Part shown: one piece after another, positions 28,111 to 37,573 of the stretch
How positions within the stretch are numbered: the stretch's first letter is position 1
Layout of the letters: every line of letters starts with the position of its first letter
From: Acidobacteriota bacterium
GTDB taxonomy: Bacteria > Acidobacteriota > Terriglobia > Bryobacterales > Bryobacteraceae
Assembly (NCBI GenBank): GCA_026393985.1
Contig: JAPKZB010000005.1
Span: 57,577 to 112,591, forward strand
DNA length: 55,015 nt
Direction: 5' to 3'
Notes under the pieces: generated by a model
Told to the model about the DNA's origin: nothing
Seen by the model: the letters and a program-made list of their open reading frames with translations, nothing else
Database searches by the model: none
Made by a program: the position numbers and the translations under genes

Positions 28111-28322
28111 AGAAACTGACCTGGCAGGATTTTGAAGACATTGGGCTCAGTCTGCTCGAGGCCCATCCGGAGGTCGATCCGCTGCAGGTCCGCTTTACCG
28201 ACTTGCGGGAATGGGTGCTGGCGTTGCCGGATTTCGAAGATGATCCGATGAAGTCGAACGAGGGAAAGCTCGAGGCCATCCAGATGGCGTGGTACGAGGA
28301 GTGGAAGGAGGAGCAGGGATAA
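28107..28322 (+). CDS. iscX: IscX (YfhJ), small Fe-S assembly modulator
   Basis: 71 residues. The acidic, tryptophan-rich sequence aligns along its length with E. coli Isc[40 protein letters not shown] and WYEEW. IscX binds IscS and iron and tunes sulfur transfer. Start overlaps the hscA stop. In proteobacteria a ferredoxin gene lies between hscA and iscX; here it is absent. Confidence 0.93.
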   Translation: MKKLTWQDFEDIGLSLLEAHPEVDPLQVRFTDLREWVLALPDFEDDPMKSNEGKLEAIQMAWYEEWKEEQG

Positions 28323-28337
28323 CCCTGCCGGGAAGCG

Positions 28338-28700
28338 ATGTTCCGTCTGCTGTTCGTTGGGTTACTCTGCGCGGTTTCGCTGCTGCCGGCCTCAGTGGAA
28401 GGCCGGTGGGAGCTGTTGTCTTTGGACGTGGAGAACCGGGGGGAGCGCCTGGGAACGGTGGTTTTCGATCAGAAGGCCGCGACGGTGGTGCTGGCGGATG
28501 GTACGAAGCTTTTGCTGAACTATACGGTATCGAACGGCTACCTGGCCGGGGATGCGGGGGGCGGCCGCAAGGTGATTTCGATTCTTCGCGGGCGGTTTGA
28601 CGACCGGCGGGACAGCCTGACGATGGCGCTGGTGATCCGCTATCTGGATAGTACGGGCATGAACCGTTCCCTCAAGGTGAACGGGGCGCGCCTGCCCTGA
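28338..28700 (+). CDS. Small secreted protein of unknown function
   Basis: 120 residues with a Sec leader (MFRLLFVGLLCAVSLLPASVEG). The mature part is beta-rich (RWELLSLDVENRGERLGTVV, VVLADGTKLLLNYTV). No family is recognised. It begins 15 bases after iscX on the same strand, so it could ride on the isc transcript, but nothing in the sequence ties it to Fe-S biogenesis. The GNAT gene follows after two bases. Confidence 0.6.
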   Translation: MFRLLFVGLLCAVSLLPASVEGRWELLSLDVENRGERLGTVVFDQKAATVVLADGTKLLLNYTVSNGYLAGDAGGGRKVISILRGRFDDRRDSLTMALVIRYLDSTGMNRSLKVNGARLP

Positions 28701-28702
28701 CC

Positions 28703-29233
28703 ATGGTTTCGATCGTTCCCGCAGGCGGGCAGCATGGGGCCGGGGTAGCGGCCGTGGCCGAGGCGGTTCGTTTCTGTCCGGAGACGGCGCGATCGGCCGA
28801 CGGGTACTTGGTTTATGTCGCTTCGGCGGAGGAGTACGCCCGGCGTCTGGCGGAGTCGGCCTACTCGGTGGTGGCGGTTGATGACGGCCGGGTGGTGGGT
28901 TTTTTGCGGGCGGTGGGAAGTGAAGAGCCGGGGTGGAGCGCGGAGTATGCGGAGGTGGCGGGGCATTTACCGCTGGCTGGTTACGTGTTGATCGACCAGA
29001 TTGGGGTGCTACCGGGTTATAAAGGCCAGGGTGTGGCGCAGGCGATGTTCGATGCCGTGGTGGCGCGGAGCGGGGTGCGGCGGCTGGGCGCCATGATTAT
29101 GCACGGGCCAGTGCGGAATGCGCGGTCGCTGGGTTTTTTCACCGGCCGGAATGGGTTTTCGCTGGTTTGTGAGGTGGTGGAAGCCCCGTACGTTTGGGGA
29201 TATTACGAGAGGCGGCAAGTCGTGGTATCCTGA
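28703..29233 (+). CDS. GNAT-family N-acetyltransferase
   Basis: 176 residues. GNAT features: VVAVDDGRVVGFLRAV strand pair near residue 55, IDQIGVLPGYKGQGVAQAMFDAVV near residues 95-118 with the acetyl-CoA pyrophosphate loop (GYKGQGVA), and NARSLGFFTGRNGFSLV at the end. Substrate unknown. It follows the small secreted protein gene directly; rpmI lies 77 bases further on. Confidence 0.8.
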   Translation: MVSIVPAGGQHGAGVAAVAEAVRFCPETARSADGYLVYVASAEEYARRLAESAYSVVAVDDGRVVGFLRAVGSEEPGWSAEYAEVAGHLPLAGYVLIDQIGVLPGYKGQGVAQAMFDAVVARSGVRRLGAMIMHGPVRNARSLGFFTGRNGFSLVCEVVEAPYVWGYYERRQVVVS

Positions 29234-29244
29234 CAGATGTGCGT

Positions 29245-29284
29245 AGGGGAGCGCTGCCTGTACGGGTGCGCGCTGTCATCCCCT
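29245..29284 (+). promoter_or_regulatory. Hairpin in the rpmI leader
   Basis: AGGGG (29245-29249) pairs with CCCCT (29280-29284), and AGCGC (29250-29254) with GCGCT (29270-29274), leaving a 3' bulge. It ends 26 bases before the rpmI ATG. Leaders of L35/L20 operons often carry an L20-binding regulatory structure; whether this is one cannot be told. Confidence 0.35.
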
Positions 29285-29310
29285 CGTTATCATTCCCCCA
29301 AGGAAAACCC

Positions 29311-29505
29311 ATGCCGAAGTTGAAAACGCATAAGGGCGCCAAAAAGCGCTTCAAAAAGACCGGCTCTGGTAAGGTCATGCGGCACCATGCCAATGCCCGC
29401 CACCTGCTGTCGGGCAAGAGCCGCGCCCGGAAGCGGAAGCTGAAAGGTGACGTTGTGATGGATGCCACCAACAGCCCCGAAATGCTGCGGATGCTGCCCT
29501 ACTAG
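29311..29505 (+). CDS. rpmI: 50S ribosomal protein L35
   Basis: 64 residues, normal for L35. MPKLKTHKGAKKRFKKTGSG, then HHANARHLLSGKSRARKRKL, ending in RMLPY; the overall composition is strongly basic. AAGGA precedes the ATG at 29311. infC, which usually lies upstream, is not present in the preceding 6 kb. rplT follows after 83 bases. Confidence 0.97.
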   Translation: MPKLKTHKGAKKRFKKTGSGKVMRHHANARHLLSGKSRARKRKLKGDVVMDATNSPEMLRMLPY

Positions 29506-29588
29506 GGCAGCCTTCCCACCGCGCGGCCGCGGCTCGTCGCACGTGCCCGTTCCGCCGGACAGACTGATTCACTCACAAGGAGACAAAC

Positions 29589-29945
29589 GTGCCCAGAGTA
29601 AAACGATCTACCAAACGTACTAATTACCGGAAAAAGACCCTTGCGCGCGCCAAAGGTTACTTCCTCACTAAATCAAAACTGAATCGCGCGGCGCAGGAAG
29701 CGGTAGAAAAGGCCCTGCGATATGCCTTTGTCGGCCGCCGGCAGAAGAAGCGTAACTTCCGCTCCCTGTGGATTGTGCGTATCAATGCGGCTTGCCATCT
29801 CGGCGGCATCTCGTACAGCAAGTTCATGGCTGGCATCAAGAAGGCCGGGATAGAGCTGAACCGGAAGATGCTGGCAGATATGGCAGCCACCGACGCCTCC
29901 GCCTTTGCGGCGCTGGTGGACAAGGCCAAGGCGGCGCTCGCCTAA
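29589..29945 (+). CDS. rplT: 50S ribosomal protein L20
   Basis: 118 residues. Typical start [23 protein letters not shown], then [17 protein letters not shown] and the [21 protein letters not shown] region. L20 is an early assembly protein that also represses its own operon in many bacteria. The start codon is GTG with an AAGGAG site eight bases upstream. pheS and pheT, common downstream partners, are absent; a ZapB-like gene begins five bases later. Confidence 0.97.
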   Translation: MPRVKRSTKRTNYRKKTLARAKGYFLTKSKLNRAAQEAVEKALRYAFVGRRQKKRNFRSLWIVRINAACHLGGISYSKFMAGIKKAGIELNRKMLADMAATDASAFAALVDKAKAALA

Positions 29946-29950
29946 ACGCT

Positions 29951-30235
29951 ATGGCACATCCGGGCGACGAGATCGACAGTTTGCATGGCCTTGAGGATCG
30001 AATCCTCAAGGCCGTTGCCCTGATTCAACAACTGAAGGACGAAAACCGATCTCTTCGGGAGCAGTTGAAGGACTCCGAGGCCGAAGTCCGGAAAGTAACG
30101 GCAGCCCTGGAGGGTTTTCAGTCCGCCACCTCTTCTTCGGAAAAAGAGCTTGATCTGTTACGTTCCGAACGGAAGCAGATCAAAAACCGGATCGAAAAAC
30201 TACTGGGACAGATGGACCGGCTAGCGGAATCATAG
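29951..30235 (+). CDS. ZapB-like coiled-coil protein
   Basis: 94 residues from ATG 29951. Almost entirely heptad-like coiled coil (LEDRILKAVALIQQLKDENR, LRSERKQIKNRIEKLLGQM). ZapB-type proteins bridge ZapA at the Z-ring; the gene lies ten bases before zapA and ends the same way as other ZapB-ZapA gene pairs, which supports the call. Sequence alone would only say coiled coil. Confidence 0.7.
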   Translation: MAHPGDEIDSLHGLEDRILKAVALIQQLKDENRSLREQLKDSEAEVRKVTAALEGFQSATSSSEKELDLLRSERKQIKNRIEKLLGQMDRLAES

Positions 30236-30245
30236 GGATTCTGTC

Positions 30246-30533
30246 ATGGATGCGGCTGCCCCCACGGATCCCGTCAAGGTTCGCGTCACCGTATTCAATC
30301 AAGTGTATAACCTTGCGACGACGGGCGACCCTTCTGAGCTGGAGGAATGTGCCCGTCGCGTCGATGTATTGATGACAGCAATCGCTCGCGGGGGGAACCT
30401 GGACGCGGGGCGCATTGCGGTTTTGGCCGCGATGCACTTGGCCGATCAATTGCGACAGATTGAGCAGGCGCAGGGTCGGTTGGATACGGTGGTACGTCGC
30501 CTGGAACAGGTGATGGGCGAGGTGGAAGGGTAG
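30246..30533 (+). CDS. zapA: Cell division protein ZapA
   Basis: 95 residues. KVRVTVFNQVYNLATTGDP opening, CARRVDVLMTAIARGG and AVLAAMHLADQL, then a C-terminal coiled coil that drives tetramerisation. ZapA bundles FtsZ filaments at the septum. It closes the rpmI-rplT-zapB-zapA unit and converges on the M28 peptidase gene with five bases between stops. Confidence 0.88.
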   Translation: MDAAAPTDPVKVRVTVFNQVYNLATTGDPSELEECARRVDVLMTAIARGGNLDAGRIAVLAAMHLADQLRQIEQAQGRLDTVVRRLEQVMGEVEG

Positions 30534-30538
30534 CCGGA

Positions 30539-32176
30539 CTATTGGCTTCGTTTCGTCACGGCGACGAAGCGCGGTGGTTTTTCTGTGTTGGCGAAGTCGA
30601 GGCAGGTCCAATAGGCGAGCTTCAGGATCTTCGCCATTTTGGGGAAGTTGATGCGGTCGACGGTGTCGGTCACTTGGTGATATTCGGGGTGAAAGCCGGT
30701 GAACCACCACATGGCAGGGATGTCTTTGAGCACGAACGGGTACTGGTCGCTGCGGAAGAAGACGTTCAGGGCCGGCTCCATGTCCCATTTGTTGCTGATG
30801 CGGAGGCCGACGCGTTCGTTGGCTCGTTCGACGGCGCGAGCGTATTCGGGGCTGTAGTAGGCGCCGACCAGGTTCATTTCGTTGGAGGTGTCGGCGGCGA
30901 TCTCGATGAGGCCGTCGGTTTGGGTGCTGGGGGTTTCGTTGCGACCGATCATGTCGAAGTTAATGACGGCTCGGGTGCCGGCGATGGGGCGCAGGGGATG
31001 GTTGGCGTAGTGATAGCTGCCGAGCAGGCCGCGCTCTTCGGCGGCGAAGACGGCGAACAGGATGGAACGGCGGGGCTTGACGCCCGCCTTCAGGAAGGCG
31101 TGAGCGAGGGCGACGACACCGACGGTGCCGGAGGCGTTATCGTCGGCGCCGGGAAACAGGGCGCCGAGGTTGAAGGCGGGGCCGTCGTGGTCGAAGTGGC
31201 CGGTGATGAGGATGGTCTCCTGCTTCTTGTCGGTGCCTTCGAGCAGGCCGACGACGTTATGGCTTTCGGCGCGTTTGATTTCCGAGTTGACGATGACGAG
31301 ATCGGCCGTGATGCCGGGGAGGGGCTGGGAGGCGGGCTGGAGGGTGCGGTCGATGGCGGCGTGGATTTCGACGGCGGTGCGGCCGGTGGCGGCGACGAGT
31401 TCCTTGCCGAGGGCCTCGCTTAGATTGACGAGCGGGATTTGAATCTCGCTGTCGGCGAGGGTCTGCTGGGGGAGGCGGGAGGAGCGGAGGGCGGAGCCGG
31501 GGATACGGGCGCGGCGCTCTTCGTTGGACGGGTGCTTGCGGTTGGGTTCGGGCATGAGTAGCACGGCGATGGCTCCGTGCTGCTGAGCGATTTTGAGCTT
31601 GACGTAGGTACCGGCGTAGCGGGTGTTGCCTTTGCCGCTGAAGAGGGACGCCGGGTTGTCTTCCTGCGGTTCGTGGTCGAAGATCAGGACGACTTTGCCT
31701 TTGACGTCGAGGCCCGCGTAATCGTCGTAGCCGAGTTCAGGGGCGGTGATGCCGAAGCCGGCGAAGACGACGGGGCCGGCGAGGTTAGCGTTCTTCGGAA
31801 ACGAGACCGAGGCGTCGGAGCCGCGGTAGGTTTTGGCGGCGCCGTTGCGGGTGAGGGTGAGGCCGGACTTTTCGCGGTCGCTGCGGAATTCGATGAGGGG
31901 GACGGGTTGGAGGTAGGAGCCGTTGGCGGCGGGTTGGAGGCCGGCCTTGGTGAATTCGGAGACGATCCAGTGAAGGGCGACTTCGGAGCCGCGCTCGAGC
32001 GAGAGGCGGCCGTTGAGGGGTTCCGAGGTAAGGAAGGTAAGGTCGGCGCGGAGGCGGCGTTCGGAGAGCTCGGCGAAGGCCTTTTCGTGATCCTGCGCCA
32101 AGGCGCCGATGGTGCCCAGCGTGAGGGCGGTGAGGAGAGCGGCGTGGTTTCCGGAAAGTGGGGAAGGCACCTTCAT
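30539..32176 (-). CDS. Secreted M28-family metallopeptidase with PA domain
   Basis: 545 residues. N-terminal signal peptide ending near GALAQ. A protease-associated domain is inserted at about 130-280 (GPVVFAGFGITAPELGYDDYAG). The M28 zinc site reads TGHFDHDG (His), FPGADDNASGT (bridging Asp), FAAEERGLLGS (catalytic and metal Glu), INFDMIGRNE (Asp) and FHPEYHQVTDT (final His). It should be a co-catalytic zinc aminopeptidase in the periplasm or outside. A clean Shine-Dalgarno (AGGAG) precedes the ATG; the divergent PQQ dehydrogenase starts 42 bases away. Confidence 0.9.
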   Translation of the reverse strand: MKVPSPLSGNHAALLTALTLGTIGALAQDHEKAFAELSERRLRADLTFLTSEPLNGRLSLERGSEVALHWIVSEFTKAGLQPAANGSYLQPVPLIEFRSDREKSGLTLTRNGAAKTYRGSDASVSFPKNANLAGPVVFAGFGITAPELGYDDYAGLDVKGKVVLIFDHEPQEDNPASLFSGKGNTRYAGTYVKLKIAQQHGAIAVLLMPEPNRKHPSNEERRARIPGSALRSSRLPQQTLADSEIQIPLVNLSEALGKELVAATGRTAVEIHAAIDRTLQPASQPLPGITADLVIVNSEIKRAESHNVVGLLEGTDKKQETILITGHFDHDGPAFNLGALFPGADDNASGTVGVVALAHAFLKAGVKPRRSILFAVFAAEERGLLGSYHYANHPLRPIAGTRAVINFDMIGRNETPSTQTDGLIEIAADTSNEMNLVGAYYSPEYARAVERANERVGLRISNKWDMEPALNVFFRSDQYPFVLKDIPAMWWFTGFHPEYHQVTDTVDRINFPKMAKILKLAYWTCLDFANTEKPPRFVAVTKRSQ

Positions 32177-32218
32177 AGACTACTCCTACTTTGCAGCTCC
32201 TTGTGTTGTAATCGCAAG

Positions 32219-34507
<2,289 letters not shown>

Positions 34508-34520
34508 GGACGGAGAAGGC

Positions 34521-34556
34521 AAATGCCGCGCCCCCGGGATGGGAGGCGCGGCGTTT
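34521..34556. terminator. Bidirectional terminator between convergent genes
   Basis: AAATGCCGCGCC (34521-34532) pairs with GGCGCGGCGTTT (34545-34556), a 12-base stem with one G-T pair and a 12-base loop, flanked by AAA and TTT. It sits between the PQQ dehydrogenase and the convergent oxidoreductase and can serve both. Confidence 0.75.
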
Positions 34557-34572
34557 GGGGATAACGGGTGAG

Positions 34573-35874
34573 TTAGACCTTCTCGGGAACGACGTAGGGT
34601 TTGCGGTAGTTCCGGGTGAGCATGGCGGTCGCTTCGGGGTCCCCTTTGACGGTCCAGGTCTTTTCGTCCCAGTTGAGGGTGCGGCCAAGGCGGAAGGAGA
34701 TGTTGGCGAGGTGGACCAGGACGCACGATAGCGCGCCTTCTTCAATCTCGGCGGTCAGATCGGTGGATTTGCCGCTGCGGACCGCGTCGATGAAGTTGGC
34801 GAAATGGGTATCGCGTTCGACCCGCGCCGGGCCGGGCCGCCCCTCTTTGCCCATGAACGTGTAGTACTTGTTGTAGCCGTCGATGACGAGGTAGCCTTCC
34901 GAGCCGTAGAAGGTATTGCCGATGGTGTTGCCGGCCTTTTCGCCGCCGATGCCGGCTTCGTGATTGCTCAACCAGTGGCGCACTTCAAAGCTCATGAACT
35001 TGGTCTTGCCGCCGACGTTGAACTCAAACGTGCACATCTGGGTGTTCGGCGTTTCCTGGTCATCGTCGAACATGAACTTGCCGCCCATGGAGCTCACCTT
35101 GGTGGGGTGGGTGACGCCGAGGCCCCAGCGGGCGATGTCGACTTCGTGGATGCCCTGGTTGCCAAGGTCACCATTGCCGGTATCCCAGAACCAGTGCCAG
35201 TTGTAGTGGAAGCGGTTTTTGGTGAACGGGCGGAGCGGCGCCGGGCCGGTCCACATGTCGTAGTCGACGCCGGGCGGCACGGGTTCGACGGGGGTCTTGC
35301 CGATGGTGTTGCGGGACTTGAAGCAGAGGCCGCGGGCCATGTAGACGTCGCCGAGTTCGCCCGAGCGCATCTTCTGCACGGCTTCCTGCAGAGCGGGTGA
35401 GGAGCGACTCTGGCTGCCCTGCTGCACGCGGCGGCCGTACTTGCGGGCGGCGGAGACGATTTGGCGGCTCTCAAAGACGTTATGGGAGCAGGGTTTTTCG
35501 ACGTAGACGTCCTTGCCGGCCTGGCAGGCCCAGATGGTCTGGAGGGTATGCCAGTGGTTCGGGGTGGCGATGGAGACGGCGTCGACGTTCTTGTCATCGA
35601 GCACCTTGCGGATATCGCGGTAGGTGGGAACGGGATTGAGATTGCGGCGCTGCAACTGGCCGATGTAGCGCTCCGAGTGGCTGTCGTCCACATCGACGAG
35701 GCCGGCCAACTGGACGTTGGGCAGCGAGGTCCAGGCGCCCATGTGGCTCGAGCCCCGGCCGCCGCAGCCGACAACGGCCACGCGCACGGTGTCGTTCGGG
35801 CTGGCGTTGGTCCGCGTGGTCTGTGCGGCGGACAGGCCCGCGACGGAACTCATGATAAAAAATCGACGATTCAT
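34573..35874 (-). CDS. Secreted Gfo/Idh/MocA-family oxidoreductase
   Basis: 433 residues. Leader MNRRFFIMSSVAGLSAAQ resembles a Tat signal, common for this group. Rossmann GCGGRGSSH near residue 35, IATPNHWH, and the family's VEKPCSHNVFE near residue 125 with the catalytic-site lysine; C-terminal beta-sheet domain with GNGDLGNQGIHEVDIARWGL. NAD(P)-dependent oxidation of sugars or inositols is the family activity; substrate unknown. An AGGAAG ribosome site precedes the ATG. It shares a strand with the DUF1080 gene upstream and may act on the same sugars. Confidence 0.88.
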   Translation of the reverse strand: MNRRFFIMSSVAGLSAAQTTRTNASPNDTVRVAVVGCGGRGSSHMGAWTSLPNVQLAGLVDVDDSHSERYIGQLQRRNLNPVPTYRDIRKVLDDKNVDAVSIATPNHWHTLQTIWACQAGKDVYVEKPCSHNVFESRQIVSAARKYGRRVQQGSQSRSSPALQEAVQKMRSGELGDVYMARGLCFKSRNTIGKTPVEPVPPGVDYDMWTGPAPLRPFTKNRFHYNWHWFWDTGNGDLGNQGIHEVDIARWGLGVTHPTKVSSMGGKFMFDDDQETPNTQMCTFEFNVGGKTKFMSFEVRHWLSNHEAGIGGEKAGNTIGNTFYGSEGYLVIDGYNKYYTFMGKEGRPGPARVERDTHFANFIDAVRSGKSTDLTAEIEEGALSCVLVHLANISFRLGRTLNWDEKTWTVKGDPEATAMLTRNYRKPYVVPEKV

Positions 35875-35935
35875 AGATTGACTTCCTTACTCTCCTTGCC
35901 TTCAGGGCAACCCGTTACGATCATATAGCTTATCG

Positions 35936-35967
35936 TATCCGGTGCGCCGCCTATCCGGTGCGCCGCC
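35936..35967. repeat. Perfect 16-base tandem duplication at a stop codon
   Basis: TATCCGGTGCGCCGCC occurs twice head to tail (35936-35951 and 35952-35967). On the minus strand it covers the last codons and the TAG stop of the DUF1080 gene. With a single copy the frame would run on for 11 further codons. Confidence 0.9.
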
Positions 35968-36556
35968 ACGCGATCTGGCGGAGGCCGCCGACCGTGCCGT
36001 AGGAGGCGAAGCCGAGGGGGCGGGCGAGGTCGGTATCGTCGAAGCGGAGGGAGAACTCGTGGCGGCGGACGTCGAGATCGATGATGGTGGCGCCGTCGAT
36101 GGAGGCGCGGAGGCGGTCTTGGGTGACGGCAAGTTGGAAGCGGTACCAGCGGCCTTGGACGAAGTCGCGGGCGAGGGAGGTTTCGTTTTCGGAGGCGTCA
36201 AAGCCGTCAAGATTCGAAAGGCCCACGGTGGACCCGTCCCAGCCGCCGCAGATCCAGGAACAGAAGGAGCTCTTGACGGGGAAGATCAGGCCGGCGAAGA
36301 AGTCGTTGCCTTCGAGGCGCGCGGCTTCGAAGCGCAGTTCGTAGTCGACGGTGGGGAAGGGGCGGGTGAGGACGACGCCGGTCATGCGGTCGCCTTTGCC
36401 GAGAACGATGATGCTGTCGCGGACCGTTGCCTGGCCTTGGCCCGGGAACGGGGCGGGCTTCCAACCGTTGAGGGTGGCGCCGTCGAAGAGCGGGGTCCAA
36501 TCTTCGGCGAGGGCGAGGGGCGGGGCCAGGGCGGACAGCCAGTTCCGGCGAGTCAT
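35951..36556 (-). CDS. DUF1080 (3-keto-disaccharide hydrolase/LamG-like) secreted protein
   Basis: 201 residues from ATG 36556. Tat-like leader MTRRNWLSALAPPLALA, then WTPLFDGATLNGWKP, the DUF1080 opening, and a jelly-roll core (VDYELRFEAARLEGNDFFAG, RWYRFQLAVTQDRLRASIDG). The domain is linked to 3-keto-glycoside hydrolysis and often accompanies Gfo/Idh/MocA dehydrogenases, which create 3-keto sugars; two such genes lie close by. The C-terminus is set by a 16-base duplication. Upstream CATAAT lies six bases from the ATG. The divergent YVTN-propeller gene starts 33 bases away. Confidence 0.85.
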   Translation of the reverse strand: MTRRNWLSALAPPLALAEDWTPLFDGATLNGWKPAPFPGQGQATVRDSIIVLGKGDRMTGVVLTRPFPTVDYELRFEAARLEGNDFFAGLIFPVKSSFCSWICGGWDGSTVGLSNLDGFDASENETSLARDFVQGRWYRFQLAVTQDRLRASIDGATIIDLDVRRHEFSLRFDDTDLARPLGFASYGTVGGLRQIAWRRTG

Positions 36557-36562
36557 CCTCTC

Positions 36563-36568
36563 ATTATG
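36563..36568 (-). promoter_or_regulatory. -10-like hexamer upstream of the DUF1080 gene
   Basis: CATAAT on the minus strand ends six bases before ATG 36556. The GAGAGG between it and the ATG is too close for a normal ribosome site. It fits the leaderless pattern seen at several genes here. Confidence 0.3.
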
Positions 36569-36589
36569 GTGCGATATGCTAGCGGCGTT

Positions 36590-37555
36590 ATGCGTCTCTT
36601 TCTGTTTTTCGTGGCCGCTGCGTTGCAAGCGCAGCCGGACCTGGCGGTGGTGGAAAAGGTATCGGGCAAGGTGGGCTTTTATAAGTTTACCGGCGAGCGC
36701 ACGAGCGAGGTGAAGGTGGGCGTCTATCCGCACGAGATTGTGCTTTCGTTGGACGGCAAGTCCCTCTATGTCACCGATAACGGCATCCTGTGGATGCAGT
36801 ATGCCGGCAAGGGCGGCAATACGATCTCGATTCTCGACGCGGCGACGCGGCTGAGGACCGGGGTGATTGACCTCGGTGAGTATCGGCGGCCGCATGGCAT
36901 GGCGGTGCATCCGCAGACGGGGCAGCTGGTGGTGACGGTTGAGAATCCCGATGGGCTGCTGCTGATTGACCCGAAAGAGCGGAAGGTGCTGCGGAAGTTC
37001 GAGGTGCAGGGCAAGTCGCCGCACATGGTGCTGTTCGGCCCCGGGGGCAAGCGGGCCTACGTGTCGAACACGAACAGCGGGACGCTGGCGTCGATCGACA
37101 TCGCCACCGGGGAGGTCCGGTTGATCGCGACGGGGAAGTATCCGCAGGGCGGGGTGCTTTCGCGGGATGGCCGGACGATCTATCTGACTAACGCCGAGAG
37201 TAACCAGATTGTCCTGGTCGATACGGGCAAGGACCGGGTAACTGGGGAGATTGCCACGTCCACCTATCCGAACCGCGTGGCGTTAACGCCAGATGGGCGA
37301 ACGCTGGTCTACTCGCTCGGCAACGAGGGCTCGGCCGTTGGCTTTGCGGATGTAGCAAGCCGGAAGGAGACGAAGGTGGTTCCCTTGGGCGGTCCCCCGC
37401 TGTCGCTGACATTATCGGCGGATGGGAAGTATGCTTTTTCGGGGGTGCAAAGCCAGGGGAAGGTGCACGTGATCGACGTCGCGCGGCGCGAGATCATCCG
37501 TACGATTGAGACGCCGAAGGACGCTGGTCCCGACCCCGCGCTGCCGTTGCCGTAG
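36590..37555 (+). CDS. Secreted YVTN/YncE-type beta-propeller protein
   Basis: 321 residues from ATG 36590. Leader MRLFLFFVAAALQAQ, then about six to seven YVTN-like blades: HEIVLSLDGKSLYVTDNG, PHGMAVHPQTGQLVVTVE, PHMVLFGPGGKRAYVSNTNS, SRDGRTIYLTNAESNQIVLV, VALTPDGRTLVYSLGNEGS, LTLSADGKYAFSGVQSQG. YncE-type propellers bind partners or ligands in the periplasm; no catalytic function is evident. TATGCT lies nine bases upstream of the start. It converges on the next oxidoreductase gene with 18 bases between stops. Confidence 0.83.
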   Translation: MRLFLFFVAAALQAQPDLAVVEKVSGKVGFYKFTGERTSEVKVGVYPHEIVLSLDGKSLYVTDNGILWMQYAGKGGNTISILDAATRLRTGVIDLGEYRRPHGMAVHPQTGQLVVTVENPDGLLLIDPKERKVLRKFEVQGKSPHMVLFGPGGKRAYVSNTNSGTLASIDIATGEVRLIATGKYPQGGVLSRDGRTIYLTNAESNQIVLVDTGKDRVTGEIATSTYPNRVALTPDGRTLVYSLGNEGSAVGFADVASRKETKVVPLGGPPLSLTLSADGKYAFSGVQSQGKVHVIDVARREIIRTIETPKDAGPDPALPLP

Positions 37556-37573
37556 CGCGGGGCCGGGATCCGG

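Noticed and set aside
31577-32218. Upstream extension of the PQQ dehydrogenase frame
   Set aside because: Antisense to the M28 peptidase; Gly/Ala/Glu-rich shadow sequence. The signal peptide marks the true start at 32219.
35942-36589. Upstream extension of the YVTN-propeller frame
   Set aside because: Antisense to the DUF1080 gene; a clear signal peptide begins at 36590.
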